Assembly (NCBI GenBank): GCA_947172415.1
Contig: OX359194.1
Location: 6,764,401-6,828,400 of the forward strand
Source: Chondrosia reniformis
Lineage: Eukaryota; Porifera; Demospongiae; Chondrillida; Chondrillidae
DNA: 64,000 nt
Direction: 5' to 3'
A program made the translations under genes and the position numbers. This document shows positions 10,295 to 21,900 of this stretch, piece after piece. The notes beneath the pieces are model-generated. The model did no database searches. It was given only the letters and a program-made list of their open reading frames with translations, and was not told where the DNA came from. Position 1 is the first letter of the stretch. Each line of letters begins with the position of its first letter.

Positions 10295-12253
10295 ATGTTT
10301 TCAAAGGGCGTATTTCTTATCTCTATACTTTACCTTATTCATAATTGTTACATCGGTGGTACGGTTTCGTACGTATTGAACTGCAATCCCAACATCGCGG
10401 ATACTCTTTGTGAACCCATGCTAGCTACAGCCGCAAGCCAACCAAGACATCCAGGAGTATGCTATAACCAAAGCTGTCTCTTACCTGACGAGTTCGCTTT
10501 AAAAATTAGAATTCGAATACAGTACAGACCGAAAAGAATTCAAAAGGATGCAACGGATATGTGGATTCGAGTCCGTGGACCTGGTTTCTCCTGGAGTACG
10601 CTGTTGGAAACAAGAGCGACTGGATCCATTGGTGTATGGACAAGGGAAATAAAAAATGTGCTACGTTCAATCTGTAACAAGTCCGACTGCCAACCGCGAC
10701 AGTGGAATTACGAAATTCGAGTGTCCAAAGACGAGAATGTAGTAGATGGAGACATGATTGGAGCCAGTTTCTTCTATCATTTACCAATCAGTAGCTCTAA
10801 AAATTATCTTCCGTCAGATGTAGTTAAACTTCTTCCCTGGTTCCATGGCTCCAGGGTGGCCTTAAGGAAATACACACTTAAGGTGCCTGCGCAATTGTTG
10901 ACAGATGTAAGTAACACTACTGAAAAGGCTACATTCTCACTACAAGTGATATACCCTCCAAGCTATGAAGACAACACGAGTATCCAATATGCACTCACAC
11001 TTTTAATTGGAATACCAAATATACATCTACTTGCTTTGAGTCTAGAGCATTCATTCATTCGTGAAAGATCACTAAAAGAAATGATTGTGGTAGTTCTGGA
11101 TCATCCAAATGAGCGGAATTGCTCCATAATGCCCTACACCATGATTGCATCAGAATGTAAGGCCGGGTTGTGTGGCACTAATTGTCAGACATGCCAAAAT
11201 CCCAAAAGAAACAAGTCTTGTACAGCAGACCAATTCAAAGAAGAGCAGGCAAAATGTAGTCGGCAATACCTGTGTGGAGGAAAAGCTAACAGTTTTATTG
11301 ATTTTATTGAAAACCATGTGCTACCATATCTAAAAGTGCTACTGTCCAATCGTATTGATACACATCACACTATTATTGGTCACCAGTACGGGGCTGTGTT
11401 TGCAAGTTATCTTGGCATAAAGAAGCCTGAATTATTCTCTCATATAGGTTCTCTTACGCCTTTGATGGTAGATTCAACTCTGACAGAAACGTTTCTAAAT
11501 ACAATTCAGAAGAACAGTGAAGACTTTGGTACAAGATTATTATATGCAGCTCAAAGTTATTATTTTGATATTGGATTGAAGAGTTCCTATCAATTGCCCA
11601 TCTTAGAAAGTATTAAAAGTATCAAAATAGTGTCTTCAGCACTTCAAAAGGAATTTGGTGTAAGGAAAGAGAGAATACACTTCAAAAAGCATCATGAATT
11701 GCCTTTCATCTCACCACCTGACACAGCTGAACTCAGCCTCATAAGTCGTGTTCTGCTTACCCTTAAGGTGTTTCACTCAACAGAGAGTGGATTGGTGAAG
11801 GAGAGACTTCTGTCACCTTTACAAATTAAAAAGTCTCCATCACAAGCAGAGATACACTCCTACTTTGAAAGAACTGCATCTCAAACTCATGAGGACACAA
11901 ATGAAGAACCTATGTCAGAAGCCTCCAGTAGTCACATGTTTGCAGAAAAAGAGAAAATAAGATCCTCAATGCTGTATCCCCAGAGTACAGAGAAGGAATG
12001 CTTGAAGAAACACATTACTATTGCCATATTCCTGGCCAGTATTGCTGCAGCTGCTACTCTATCAGTTCTTCTAACTATAGTTTGTCACTGCAGCATGGCA
12101 TACCTCTCTTTGGGAAGGGAAAAGAGCAACACTAACGATGACGAGGATTTGGATGGCGAGGATTTGGATGGCGAGGATTTGGATGGCGATGATGGCGATG
12201 ATGCTGATGATGCAGATAATGTAGAGTCCCAAAGCGATAACGAGTCCATGTAA
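10295..12253 (+). CDS. Type I membrane protein with esterase-type alpha/beta-hydrolase domain lacking the nucleophile serine
   Basis: Intronless, 652 residues. It has a hydrophobic N-terminus (MFSKGVFLISILYLI) fitting a signal peptide, an N-terminal domain with paired cysteines (to ~residue 210), and a putative-esterase-like domain: CGGKANSFIDFIENHVLPY, then HTIIGHQYGAVFASYLGIKK, where active relatives have GHSxGG or GSSYGG. Gln (~residue 364) sits at the nucleophile position and Ala replaces the final Gly. A candidate acid (YFDIG) and His (HHELPF) remain. A helix at ~575-598 spans the membrane, followed by an acidic tail with EDLDG/GEDLDG repeats (12141-12190). The signal peptide starts at ATG 10295. 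An adhesion, binding or receptor role, as in neuroligin-like pseudo-esterases, is inference; the exact family is not identified. Confidence 0.75.
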   Translation: MFSKGVFLISILYLIHNCYIGGTVSYVLNCNPNIADTLCEPMLATAASQPRHPGVCYNQSCLLPDEFALKIRIRIQYRPKRIQKDATDMWIRVRGPGFSWSTLLETRATGSIGVWTREIKNVLRSICNKSDCQPRQWNYEIRVSKDENVVDGDMIGASFFYHLPISSSKNYLPSDVVKLLPWFHGSRVALRKYTLKVPAQLLTDVSNTTEKATFSLQVIYPPSYEDNTSIQYALTLLIGIPNIHLLALSLEHSFIRERSLKEMIVVVLDHPNERNCSIMPYTMIASECKAGLCGTNCQTCQNPKRNKSCTADQFKEEQAKCSRQYLCGGKANSFIDFIENHVLPYLKVLLSNRIDTHHTIIGHQYGAVFASYLGIKKPELFSHIGSLTPLMVDSTLTETFLNTIQKNSEDFGTRLLYAAQSYYFDIGLKSSYQLPILESIKSIKIVSSALQKEFGVRKERIHFKKHHELPFISPPDTAELSLISRVLLTLKVFHSTESGLVKERLLSPLQIKKSPSQAEIHSYFERTASQTHEDTNEEPMSEASSSHMFAEKEKIRSSMLYPQSTEKECLKKHITIAIFLASIAAAATLSVLLTIVCHCSMAYLSLGREKSNTNDDEDLDGEDLDGEDLDGDDGDDADDADNVESQSDNESM

Positions 12254-12740
12254 CACATTGTATAGTATACATACGTACCATATAATTATATAAGAGATGT
12301 AACATGATTGAATTGTATATTATATGCAGTATGAATGCTTAAGTGTCCCAACCTTAATTCTTTGCATGGAGGCACAAGATAGCTGCTTTCAAAGATACTG
12401 TTTGCTGATGAAGACCTATGGGTTGAAACGTCCTATTATCAATAATTTATGTTGCTGTTGCAATTGCTCAGTAATACCTCTGGATTCAATCATGATCGCA
12501 ACAAACAACCCTTATCACTTCAAAGATACTTGTGGCCCTTTTCAAGGTGTACGTAATACCATGTACTTGACGAGATACCATAGCTATAAGATCGGCTTCA
12601 GATCTTAAAGTCCCTTATTTTTTCATATATATATATATACCACTTGGTCTCATACTGCTAACAAAATGAATAATTACACAAATTGATAACGATAAAGTTA
12701 CTCATGCAGGCTGTTCATTTAATTGTGTTAAGATTATTAA
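12254..12740. other. Intergenic region holding dispersed repeat R2, copy 1
   Basis: Bases 12400-12531 contain TGATGAAGACCT, GGTTGAAACGT and CGCAACAAACAACCCTTATC. These are shared with 61683-61806 (SPEF2 intron 10) and, more weakly, 63028-63090 (SPEF2 intron 14). The block looks like a short interspersed element. It lies between the + esterase-like gene and the - coiled-coil gene, which converge here. No gene is seen. Confidence 0.5.
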
Positions 12741-13783
12741 TTACAAATTTTCCAGGCTGTGAAATCTCCTTGGATGATCTTCCTTTCCTTGCTTAGCAGG
12801 TTTCTGTCTCACTGCACATGGTCTGTTGATTTCTCTTTCTAGCAATGCAACTTCTCTTTGTGCTACATTATCTTCTCTCTTTGCCACTTCAGCTTCCCTC
12901 TGTACCACTCTCTCCTCCCTTTCCTTGATCTGAAGGAATTCTTTCATTTTTCTGTTTAGATAAGCAATTTCACCTTTTAATTGCTCAATTTGTATAGAAT
13001 ATTCTCTCTTTTCTGTCCCATTTTGTCCCAGCATTTTTTGTGAGTCTACACTTGGAAGACAAAGTGTAGTTGATGAAGTAAAACCAGATTCAGCCTCTGA
13101 CACTGTTATGATGTAATCTTCCTCAGAGTTCTACATATATATTAGCAAATATATATGTGACACTTGGTCATGCATGGATGCCATTACTCATGATGCCTGG
13201 ACATATATACAGTATATGATTCTGTTAAAATAAGAGTTATGGGAGTTCCAGAGGGAAAAAACCTCTAAGCCACACCCATATTTACAGGAAGTAATTAAGT
13301 TCATTATTATTATGTATACAGTACTTATGAGAAGATCACGGCTCTCAATTTACTGGTATAATACACAGCCAGATGACACACTGATAGTTGCTATATGGCT
13401 ACAGAATAATATACCTAAATATATGTACATTTATATATGCTGATGGTTGGAGTATATATCAGCTAATATATATATATTAAAGTCAAATTTTTAAAATTAT
13501 ATTCCTTTAAAGCCTTGTCTATACATAATATATGCTGGCCATCCAGCTATAAGTACGTATATCGTATATACGTATATATAAGGAAGGTAGTGTACATTGT
13601 ATATATATACGTAAAATATTTGGATATAAAAGCTGTACAACACTGAATGCTGTAGTTAAATATACTGTATCTATTCACTACTGGATAGAATATCTTATCT
13701 AAGACACCAGATCCAGCCACTATGAAATCACCTTTTCAGAACACCAACAAAATTTATTTACGTACCTGTGAATTATCAGACAT
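12741..13783 (-). CDS. Small coiled-coil protein, unrecognised
   Basis: Two exons: 13783-13766 (18 nt, MSDNSQ, donor CAG|GTACGT) and 13130-12741, joining in phase 0 to 135 residues. Residues ~20-45 are Ser/Thr-rich. From ~50 to ~115 a charged helix with heptad-like spacing and an imperfect seven-residue repeat (REAEVAK-REDNVAQ-REVALLE-RE) predicts a coiled coil. The end is basic then Glu-rich (HPRRFHSLENL). The tiny first exon is supported by the frame and by good splice sites. No family is recognised. Confidence 0.6.
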
Positions 13784-14421
13784 TTCAACCTTTACCACAG
13801 AAAACAACTATCTCGCTAACTGAAATGTGTGTTTCTGTGCTAACTGAGATCCTTAAATAGTGGGAGTCACAATTATATGGTTCCGTCAATACATTTTTAG
13901 AATACTGCATAGTTCCGGGTAATTCATCAAAAGGGAAATAATAATGCAATGTTATCTAATAGATGGAATACATAAGTATGCAGGCATCTATCATAATATA
14001 ATTAATTATATACAGTACTAGTAAAATTAATCTGAATCTATATACAATCATTATAAATGTATTCATTGTAAGAATCATAGATATATATAGGGCATGAATA
14101 TACAGACATCGACAATATATACATATATATTATGATTATATTAAATATTATATAAAAGAAATTCTCTTCATTTATATATTCCTTGTTTTCGTCTATAGGA
14201 AACAAATCCATTGAAACTATATAATTGGTGTAACCTGTGTTGGGGGTGTATATATATAAATCATTATATTTACTTGTAGAGAAGTTACTGTACTGCATAT
14301 GCAATCTTGCATGTAAGCTTTAAAAGATCAGCATTTGAGATCATTATTTTTTTTCCAAAAGTACGTACATATATACACATCAAAAATTTAAAATTTGCAT
14401 AAAACATTTTGTTTGTCAACA
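13784..14421. other. AT-rich intergenic region
   Basis: Very AT-rich with TATA/TACG microsatellite stretches. It is presumably the 5' flank of the coiled-coil gene and the 3' flank of the CIMAP2-like gene. The small frame at 14038-14304 is Tyr/Ile-rich low-complexity translation with no supporting features. Nothing else is seen. Confidence 0.4.
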
Positions 14422-17400
14422 TTAACATGGAGCCTCAACTGGAATGAGGAACTGGCGATCTTTCACAGAAATGCTTTTTGGCTGGATTCTCTTTCTAAAT
14501 GAGAAAAATACAAGATTTTGAGCATCTATATTTGGTTGATATGAATCTAAAGATTAATTAATGAAACATGAGCTGTACATGTATGTATGTTTCAATGTTA
14601 ACTAAAATATGACACACTGAAATAATCCATAATTACACTATCAATTTGTGGTGTGCTGATTTCAATTTCTAACCTTAACATTCTTTCTTTTGGCGAATCA
14701 ACATTTTCTGGTAGTCGGGCTGTTTTGGATACAAAGGCACTTTCATTTCCATTTACATGTTGGAACTTCTCCCATCTGTCAAGAATATACTGTCCAGCAC
14801 CGACCTGGTTCTGTGTAGATCAATACGTAGGCAGATACATGTAAATAGATGGATGAATGGATTAATTGGTGGTTGAGTGAATAGATCAATGGATGGATTG
14901 ATGGTTGGGTCGGTGGATGGTTAAATGTGTGATTAGATAAATGGATGCATGTACATACGTATACAAGGGTGGCTAGGTTATTAGATGGATGGATGGAAGA
15001 ACAAACCATATTTCCAAGAAAGAATTTTTGACTTCTTTTGTCTCCTCTCCCGACTGACACACCAAATGGTGCATTAGTAGGATTGGGTGCTGTTGTCGGG
15101 CGAGATCCGACTTCATATTCACAAGGACCTGGTTCATACTACAAACAAAAGGTTTACATATATAGACACACTAGTACCATTGTCCAAATAGGTTATATTA
15201 CATAGCTATACAGATCTGTAAGAAATACGGTCAAAAGAGATAGTGAGATAAGTACGTATATGTAACTTATACCTGTGTTCTTGGCCACTGACTGAGGGTG
15301 GAGCAGAAGATTCTCTCAGTTGGGACACTGGGGTACTGTGGTGCTTGGCTAAGTTTTCCATGCTTAGCATGATAAACGTCTATTGATACAAAGAAGCTTT
15401 GGTCAGGATAGGATTATACATACATATGTACATCTATAGGAGACTAGCTTTACTAAATTGTGTAAGCTATACATCCACTGCAGACTCCTCATACATACAG
15501 TTGGCTACATGTACTGTCAATTACATATACTATTCTTGACTGTTTATAATAAGATTGGTTACCAGGGTTAAATAATTGTTTTTGTCAATTTAAACAAATA
15601 TAGGTGCATAAAATAAGGGTTTTATCAAAGTGAACTTTTGAACTGTATTATTAATTATTAACTCTTTGTACGTACATGTACATATGTCTAAAGAAGCCGT
15701 TTTTGTTGTTTACCATTTGTAAGACATAACCAACCCAAGAAGGGTCCTCTAACAAAGGATTACGTATGTCCAACAAAGGATTACAGGACCTGAGGTACGC
15801 ACGTACGTACATACCATTAAATTAAGTCCTGAAACACTCGTAAGCTCAAGACCACATCATTCAAACGATCAGATACATACGTACGTACATATGTACATAC
15901 GTAGGCATTAAGGATTGAATGGTAACTGGTAACATACATAGGTATCAAATATCTGTCTATTTCCACAACAATAGCTGACTCACCATCCCACTTGGAGAAT
16001 AAGGAAGGCAGATCATATTTCCCTGGACCTAGGTGGCGCTGGTCAGTCTGGATCTACATAGCAAAACATCAATGAGAGTGTTTCCATGGTAACCGTAGAT
16101 AACATTCATGTGTGTGAATAAACTTTGCTGAATAGAAACACAAAAATGTACACCCACCCACATATGCTACATACCTGCTGGACTGTACGAAACCCAAACC
16201 TACCTATGTACCTAGCTATAGTGGGCTTGCATGTGCTTGCACTACTAATTATGAGTTATACTCTGTTGTTCATCCAATTAGAGATTTTGTGTGCATTGCA
16301 TGGATGAAGAACGAGAAGAAGCCCAATGATATCCTCATCCAAGGTTAGCCCTAAGAAACTAGTCTAAGGAAACTGTGTTCCAAGTCTATCCTCTATATAC
16401 GTAATTCCTTAGCTTCATGATATATGGTATATGGTGTTCTAGATTGTTCATTAGCCTAAGTATAGTCACATTATATGATTGCTCACTTTTGAGGGTTTAT
16501 CCCTTTCTCCAGTGAAGAGATCATAAGGTCCTCTCTTACTGATGCTGTGCTTCAGTAGCTCATTGATGGAGCTCTTCTGATTGTACTGACCAGGTCCCAG
16601 ACGAGATCCCTACAGACAATATACATATTGTGACTGTATGTACATAGGATGATACGTATCTAAATATATACGTAACTTCATGTATCCATTCATATGTATA
16701 TACATACATACACTTTGATCCTACATACATACGTATGTACACTTTTAACAGAGAAATCAGTCTCACTCATGTATATACGTACGTAGTTTTATGCATAATT
16801 AAAAATTAGTGTGAATATTTATACACATTGCTGCAGTATATGAACACATGTACGTATGTACGTATGTATGTATTTTTGAAATCTTGAAAGCAGGCTTGTT
16901 TACAATCTTATTGGTTATATGACAGAGAGGCTACTACTCACTGTGGTTGGCAGCTTTCTCAATGCAGCTCCTCCATTGTTCAACATTCCCATGGTACCAG
17001 GGGACTGACTGTACTTTTCTTCCAACTTCTTCCAGGGGTCTCCCCCCTTCCCATAAGAACCTGGCCCTGGAATACCATCACGGAACTACCAGCACAGAGA
17101 GATACAACACTAATAGCATTCTACTCATTACTAACCAGACGTGTACAAACATGTATTCTATGTATGTCCACTAGCTATATACGTACAGTACATCCACTAG
17201 CTACATACAGTACATCCACTAGCTACATTTCGCTGTATAGCCTGACTAACTTGGCTCTCTGCTTTAAACCTTGTCTCTCGGGTGCTACAGACTCCTAGCT
17301 TGCTAGCTGGTTTGGAGTTTAGTTCATCTACAAAGTCTTGTGCTTGGTACATGCCAGGACCTCTCCTCTCCTGAATGAGGTGCTTCTGCTCCCACTGCTC

Positions 17401-18302
17401 CTTGTACAGTAAATGCGGAATGGCAGAGAGCTGGGCAGACTCGTATGCCTTCTTCCATCCTGGTCCGCTGGCTCGCTCCTCTACCTGTTTCTGATCAAAG
17501 TCACCTAGGAGTGCTTCTACCTTGTAAGTCCCTGGACCAAGATTTCTGCTCTAAAGAGTGATACACATTCTGCATAGCAACTGAACTGAAGATGATCTAG
17601 CTGTCTTGTATTTATACCATACCACCAGAGTTCTAATACAAACTTGCCAGATATTAACCCACTGCTTTAGTTGCATACATGTAGCTGTATAAACAGTGAT
17701 ATGAGGTCGTTGACCATTCTTTGGTCCACAATCCCCCATGTTTGGTCACCATATGCAAATCAATACAGTATCAAATACAAAATGGCTGCCCACTTGTACG
17801 TACCTCCTACATACTGTATATATTACACCAACTCACTAGTTCAGATGTAGCCTTCCTGCAATAGGGAACTTGTGTATAGGTACCCGGCATCTTATTTTGA
17901 GGGTGCACTCCGGATATATCGAACCTATACAGTGTACAATAAAATAGAACACATTTGGTTTCGTTAAAAGGAAAACGTGTAACTGGGCCGCTAAGTCGCA
18001 GCTAGGCTGAATTAATCTAGATTGGGGCTTTCCCTATCCATATCATATAACGAATACCACAACTCCTAAAGCAATGAATAATTGGTCAATCGATCCTATA
18101 AAGCGTAACCTTAGTAAATAGAACACTATACAATGTAGGTTGAACGTCAATACGTAGGAAGTTAGCAAATTTGTAGTTGTAAATACGGAAGCTTAGAGCA
18201 TCTTTTGTAAAAGGCCAAATACCCTTTATATTTCCGTGCGTCTTGCGCTCACCTTGCTGTTTGCGTACCGAAAGGAGCGCCTCTAAACTTCTTATCAGAC
18301 AT
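14422..18302 (-). CDS. CIMAP2: CIMAP2/LEXM-like ciliary microtubule-associated protein
   Basis: Ten exons on the reverse strand: 18302-18253, 17924-17837, 17550-17251, 17085-16942, 16609-16487, 16053-15984, 15379-15273, 15138-15007, 14810-14674, 14494-14422; 407 residues in one frame. The N-terminus has APFGTQTARF and DISGVHP. Scattered Pro-Gly-Pro/Gly-x-Tyr units follow (MPGTYTQ, LGPGTYKV, RGPGMYQ, IPGPGSYG, LGPGQYNQ, LGPGKYDL, YEPGPCEY, VGAGQYIL), typical of the STPGR/SHIPPO class of ciliary inner-microtubule or axoneme-associated proteins. Length and N-terminus fit CIMAP2 (LEXM, C1orf177) rather than ODF3/STPG1, from memory. An X-box-like site lies 72 bp upstream of the ATG. The function in this animal is inferred from the family. 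Confidence 0.75.
16080..16093. promoter_or_regulatory. X-box-type RFX site in CIMAP2 intron
   Basis: GTTTCCATGGTAAC fits the RFX X-box consensus RYYNYYATRRNRAC at all 14 positions. It is intronic, and loose matches occur by chance at a rate of about two per window, so function is only possible. Confidence 0.3.
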
Positions 18303-18373
18303 CTTTGCACAGCTAGCTGATTTATTGTCCAACCTGATATGTCCAAACTAAGGGCTAAACTGACTGGACAACT

Positions 18374-18386
18374 GTTGCTAGGTTAC
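18374..18386 (-). promoter_or_regulatory. X-box-like motif upstream of CIMAP2
   Basis: On the reverse strand this reads GTAACCTAGCAAC, 72 bp upstream of the CIMAP2 start. It is two RFX-type half sites with a one-base spacer. The same 13-mer form recurs upstream of SPEF2 and, with one mismatch, EFCAB7. Confidence 0.5.
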
Positions 18387-18908
18387 CATTAAAATGGCCA
18401 ACCTCTGCGAAGTGATGTAATGCATATTTAGATTCATAAGCGCTTACCGACCCCAATGCTTGATATCTCCAGATTGTATAGAAACTATAAATCGTTCATT
18501 TACACAAAAGTCTAAATATTTTAATTATAAAGAATAAAAGTGAGAAAATTTTATTTGCTTTATGTTCCTTCGCCTTAAACTTCGCCGTCAGCTATAAAGG
18601 TGAGTAATCTTTAAGTTTAGAATGAAATTACAGATACACTTGGGTGCATTAGTAAAATAGACCTCCCGGAATGTTTTATAGGAACTTGAACGCGATCTTC
18701 GCCTATACATATATACAGGTGTACTGTGGTAGAGTTCAGAATTAATAATTTTGTCACCTTAGAGCTATAGCTATATTATGGTAATGCAATTATTGAATAA
18801 ATAAGTAATAAATTTAATTCAAAACTGTTTTATTATAGGTGAAAAATACTTATAAGAAATTGATTATTAAAATTAAATTTAATGAAATGTAGTCCATGCA
18901 GAGTTTAA
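18387..18908. other. Intergenic region between CIMAP2 and the YDxP receptor gene
   Basis: AT-rich, between the CIMAP2 5' flank and the 3' end of the next - strand gene. Several A/T runs could supply its poly(A) signal on the reverse strand. No coding evidence. Confidence 0.4.
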
Positions 18909-21900
18909 TTAATATTGATACTGCTGTGTTGCCCTGGGAAAGCCACCAGAATGGTGTGAATGTGGGTGGTTTAGACTTTGACCAGAGGGCGGGCCTGGAG
19001 GGGCACTCCCACTCAAGACATCATATATACCTGCAGGCTTATTAATGGCTGCTCCCATGTGATGAGATGGAGTGGAATAGTGGTCCTCCTGGATTGGAGC
19101 ATTCTGCTTTTCCTGCAGTTCTTCCATCATTCGGTCCAAGTACATGTCTCGTGCAGTACTGGTGCCTTTGAGTTGGGATGCTGATATCATATTCATATAG
19201 TTGTCATCTTGGTAAGATTTTGGTATGTTGTATTGCTCTCCTAACCTACTACCAGTATTGGGATGTGATCTTGGGTGATCATAGGAAGAATCTGTGGGAT
19301 AATTTCTTGGAGTGTCATACATGTCGGAAGCTACAGGCCCTCCTCCTCGTGGAGCGTCATATGTGTCGGAAGCTACAGGCCCTCCTCCTCGTGGAGTGTC
19401 ATATGTGTCAGAAGCTACAGGCCTTCCTCCTCGTGGAGCGTCATATGTGTCAGAAGCTACAGGCCTTCCTCCTCGTGGAGCGTCATATGTATCAGAAGCT
19501 ACAGGCCTTCCTCCTCGTGGAGCGTCATATGTGTCAGAAGCTACAGGCCTTCCTCCTCGTGGAGTGTCATATGTGTCAGAAGCTACAGGCCTTCCTCCTC
19601 GTGGAGTGTCATATGTATCAGAAGCTACAGGCATCCATCCTCGTGGAGTGTCATATGTGTCAGAAGCTATAGGCATCCCTCCTCGTGGAGTGTCATATGT
19701 GTCAGAAGCTATAGGCATCCCTCCTCGTGGAGTGTCATATGTGTCAGAAGCTACAGGCATATTACCCTGTGGACTGTCATAGGTTGCTGCTTGAAAATCC
19801 AGTGCTCTATTGACATTGCTCTGATTTACTCCTCGTGTGTGGTGGGTGGGTGACCCTGACGGAACCCTATTCTCAAGTACCCTTGCCAGCTGATCTATTG
19901 GATTAGGTGTTCCAGCTGACTTGGGGTGGTTGTAGGTGTCATCAGGTGGATGAACTGATCTAGGAACATTGTATGTATCATTAGCTAAGCCAGTGTGCAT
20001 CTGACTAGCTGAAATACCTTGAAATTCAAAGCCAGTTGTTTGAGGGACAACTGATGTGCTGTTATAGTTGGGTAAGGTGGACCCTCTCGGTGCATCGTAA
20101 GTAGCGTCCATCTGAGGGGGACATCTAGATGGATGACCAAGTGGTGCAGAAAGGTGGGGTTTAGGATGGTCATAGCAAACTTCTTGGATAGCATCATGGC
20201 CTGTTATGGGGACATATCCAGGTCTGTCTGCAAAATTCTGAATATCATTTTGTGAAGTGCTTCGTTTCTTTGGTGCTACTGCTGGTGGTTTTGTAGTTTT
20301 GGCATGATGGATGAAAGGTTCACTTCCTGATCGGCTGGTCTTGACAACAGGAAGTGGCTGCTGTGTAGAGTTGACATATTCGTGACAATCACTCTCACTT
20401 TGCCTACGCTCATCACTACCCATCTGGGCCATTGGTAAAAAAGGCACTGGAGCAGGAACATGCTGAGGTGATGCATAATGTCTCAGCGTTTCCTTGATAG
20501 TTGGTGAAGTGACATTCAATCCACGATGATGCTCTTCTGAAAATGGCACTGGTTGATGAATATGACCTGTCCTAGAAGATTCAGTAGTACGGGTGTTTAC
20601 ATTTTCATTTTCATCATCCACTTTAATTCCAAAACCAAATGTATTTCCATGGTTACCAACTTTGGTATCAGAACTGAAATTAGTTTCCCTAGTATTGCTC
20701 ATTGGACCAATATTCCCTGAAGATGATGCAATGTTCAAATTTTCTTCCTTGAGCGTATCAGCACTAGTTGGTTGATGCATTCCATTCTCACTAACTGAAC
20801 CACTACAAGCAAAAAACAGGAAATCTTTGTTGAATAATTTTAAAACTAAATTTATACTAGTTCAATGTTAACACAAATTTGTTGCCCTTTCAGTTTACAC
20901 TGTATCTAACATCAGTTTCAATGGTACAGTTTGCAATAACTGTCCCTTCCTAGAGCACTTGTGAACTTGTGTGTAGCCTGCTTTAGTATTATATGGGAAT
21001 ACGTGCGTATATATACGGCTATATTCATTGTATTTTACAGTGAAACCTCCATAAACCAAACACCCTTGGGAACAACTATACATTCTCTTGGCCATACTAG
21101 TACATTTAACAATTTTGACAGGGTGCCATTTTCTCCAATTTGATTTGTATATCTACAAATCATGAAAGTACTTAGTTTGGTACTTAGTATGATATTAGAG
21201 CTACTAAAGTGGTCTTCAGGACATAAAGGGTTAACTACAGTACTATTGTGAACTTGAACTGAGATTATGTTACCCATACACAAGTAAAAGAGCATAAACA
21301 ACACTTGCTTTCTTTTTTGAAGACTTTATTTTACTGGGTCAGCATTCCTTTACAAATGGTGTAGGTGTTACAATTATGACAGCGCCTACCTCTTTCTCTT
21401 GCAGTGGCCTCTTTTACAGCAAATGCAGCATACCAACAGCAACACTATGAAGAGTAGCAACAGAATTACACCAACAATGCCCCCAACCACTGGCCACAGG
21501 TAGAGAGGAAGCTCTGTAGTTGCAGAGAAAAGGAAGTAATTAGCAGCTACATCCTGTAACCATATTACATTAATGATAAATTTAGGTCACAATATGTAGC
21601 CATTATTTGCTGTTTCAGAAAACTTACTGGGTTTGTTAGATAGTACAAAAAGCCATTCTGGGAGCTTAAAAAATCTATGCATTTATTACAGATTTTTAAG
21701 GTGACAATCCGTAATACATTGAATATGTATAGGTGGCCATGTTTTTGTACCATCCGTACTTAGGAGTACTGCTGTACTCTCTAATACTACTTAGATTATG
21801 TATGTGTATCCTACTGAAGTATGTTCACTTTCACTTGACAACTATTGATGTAATTCCTATATAGTAGACGTTATTACCTAGCAACATAAAAATGAATGGT

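Noticed and set aside
12324-12608. 94-codon frame downstream of the esterase-like gene
   Set aside because: It overlaps dispersed repeat R2 and has no gene-like features.
19178-19853. Forward frames across the YDxP repeat
   Set aside because: Antisense shadows of a 42-bp in-frame coding repeat.
21514-21553. Earlier acceptor (21553) for the transmembrane exon of the YDxP gene
   Set aside because: From exon 1 it reads into a stop after a few codons; the acceptor at 21513 keeps the whole 756-residue frame.
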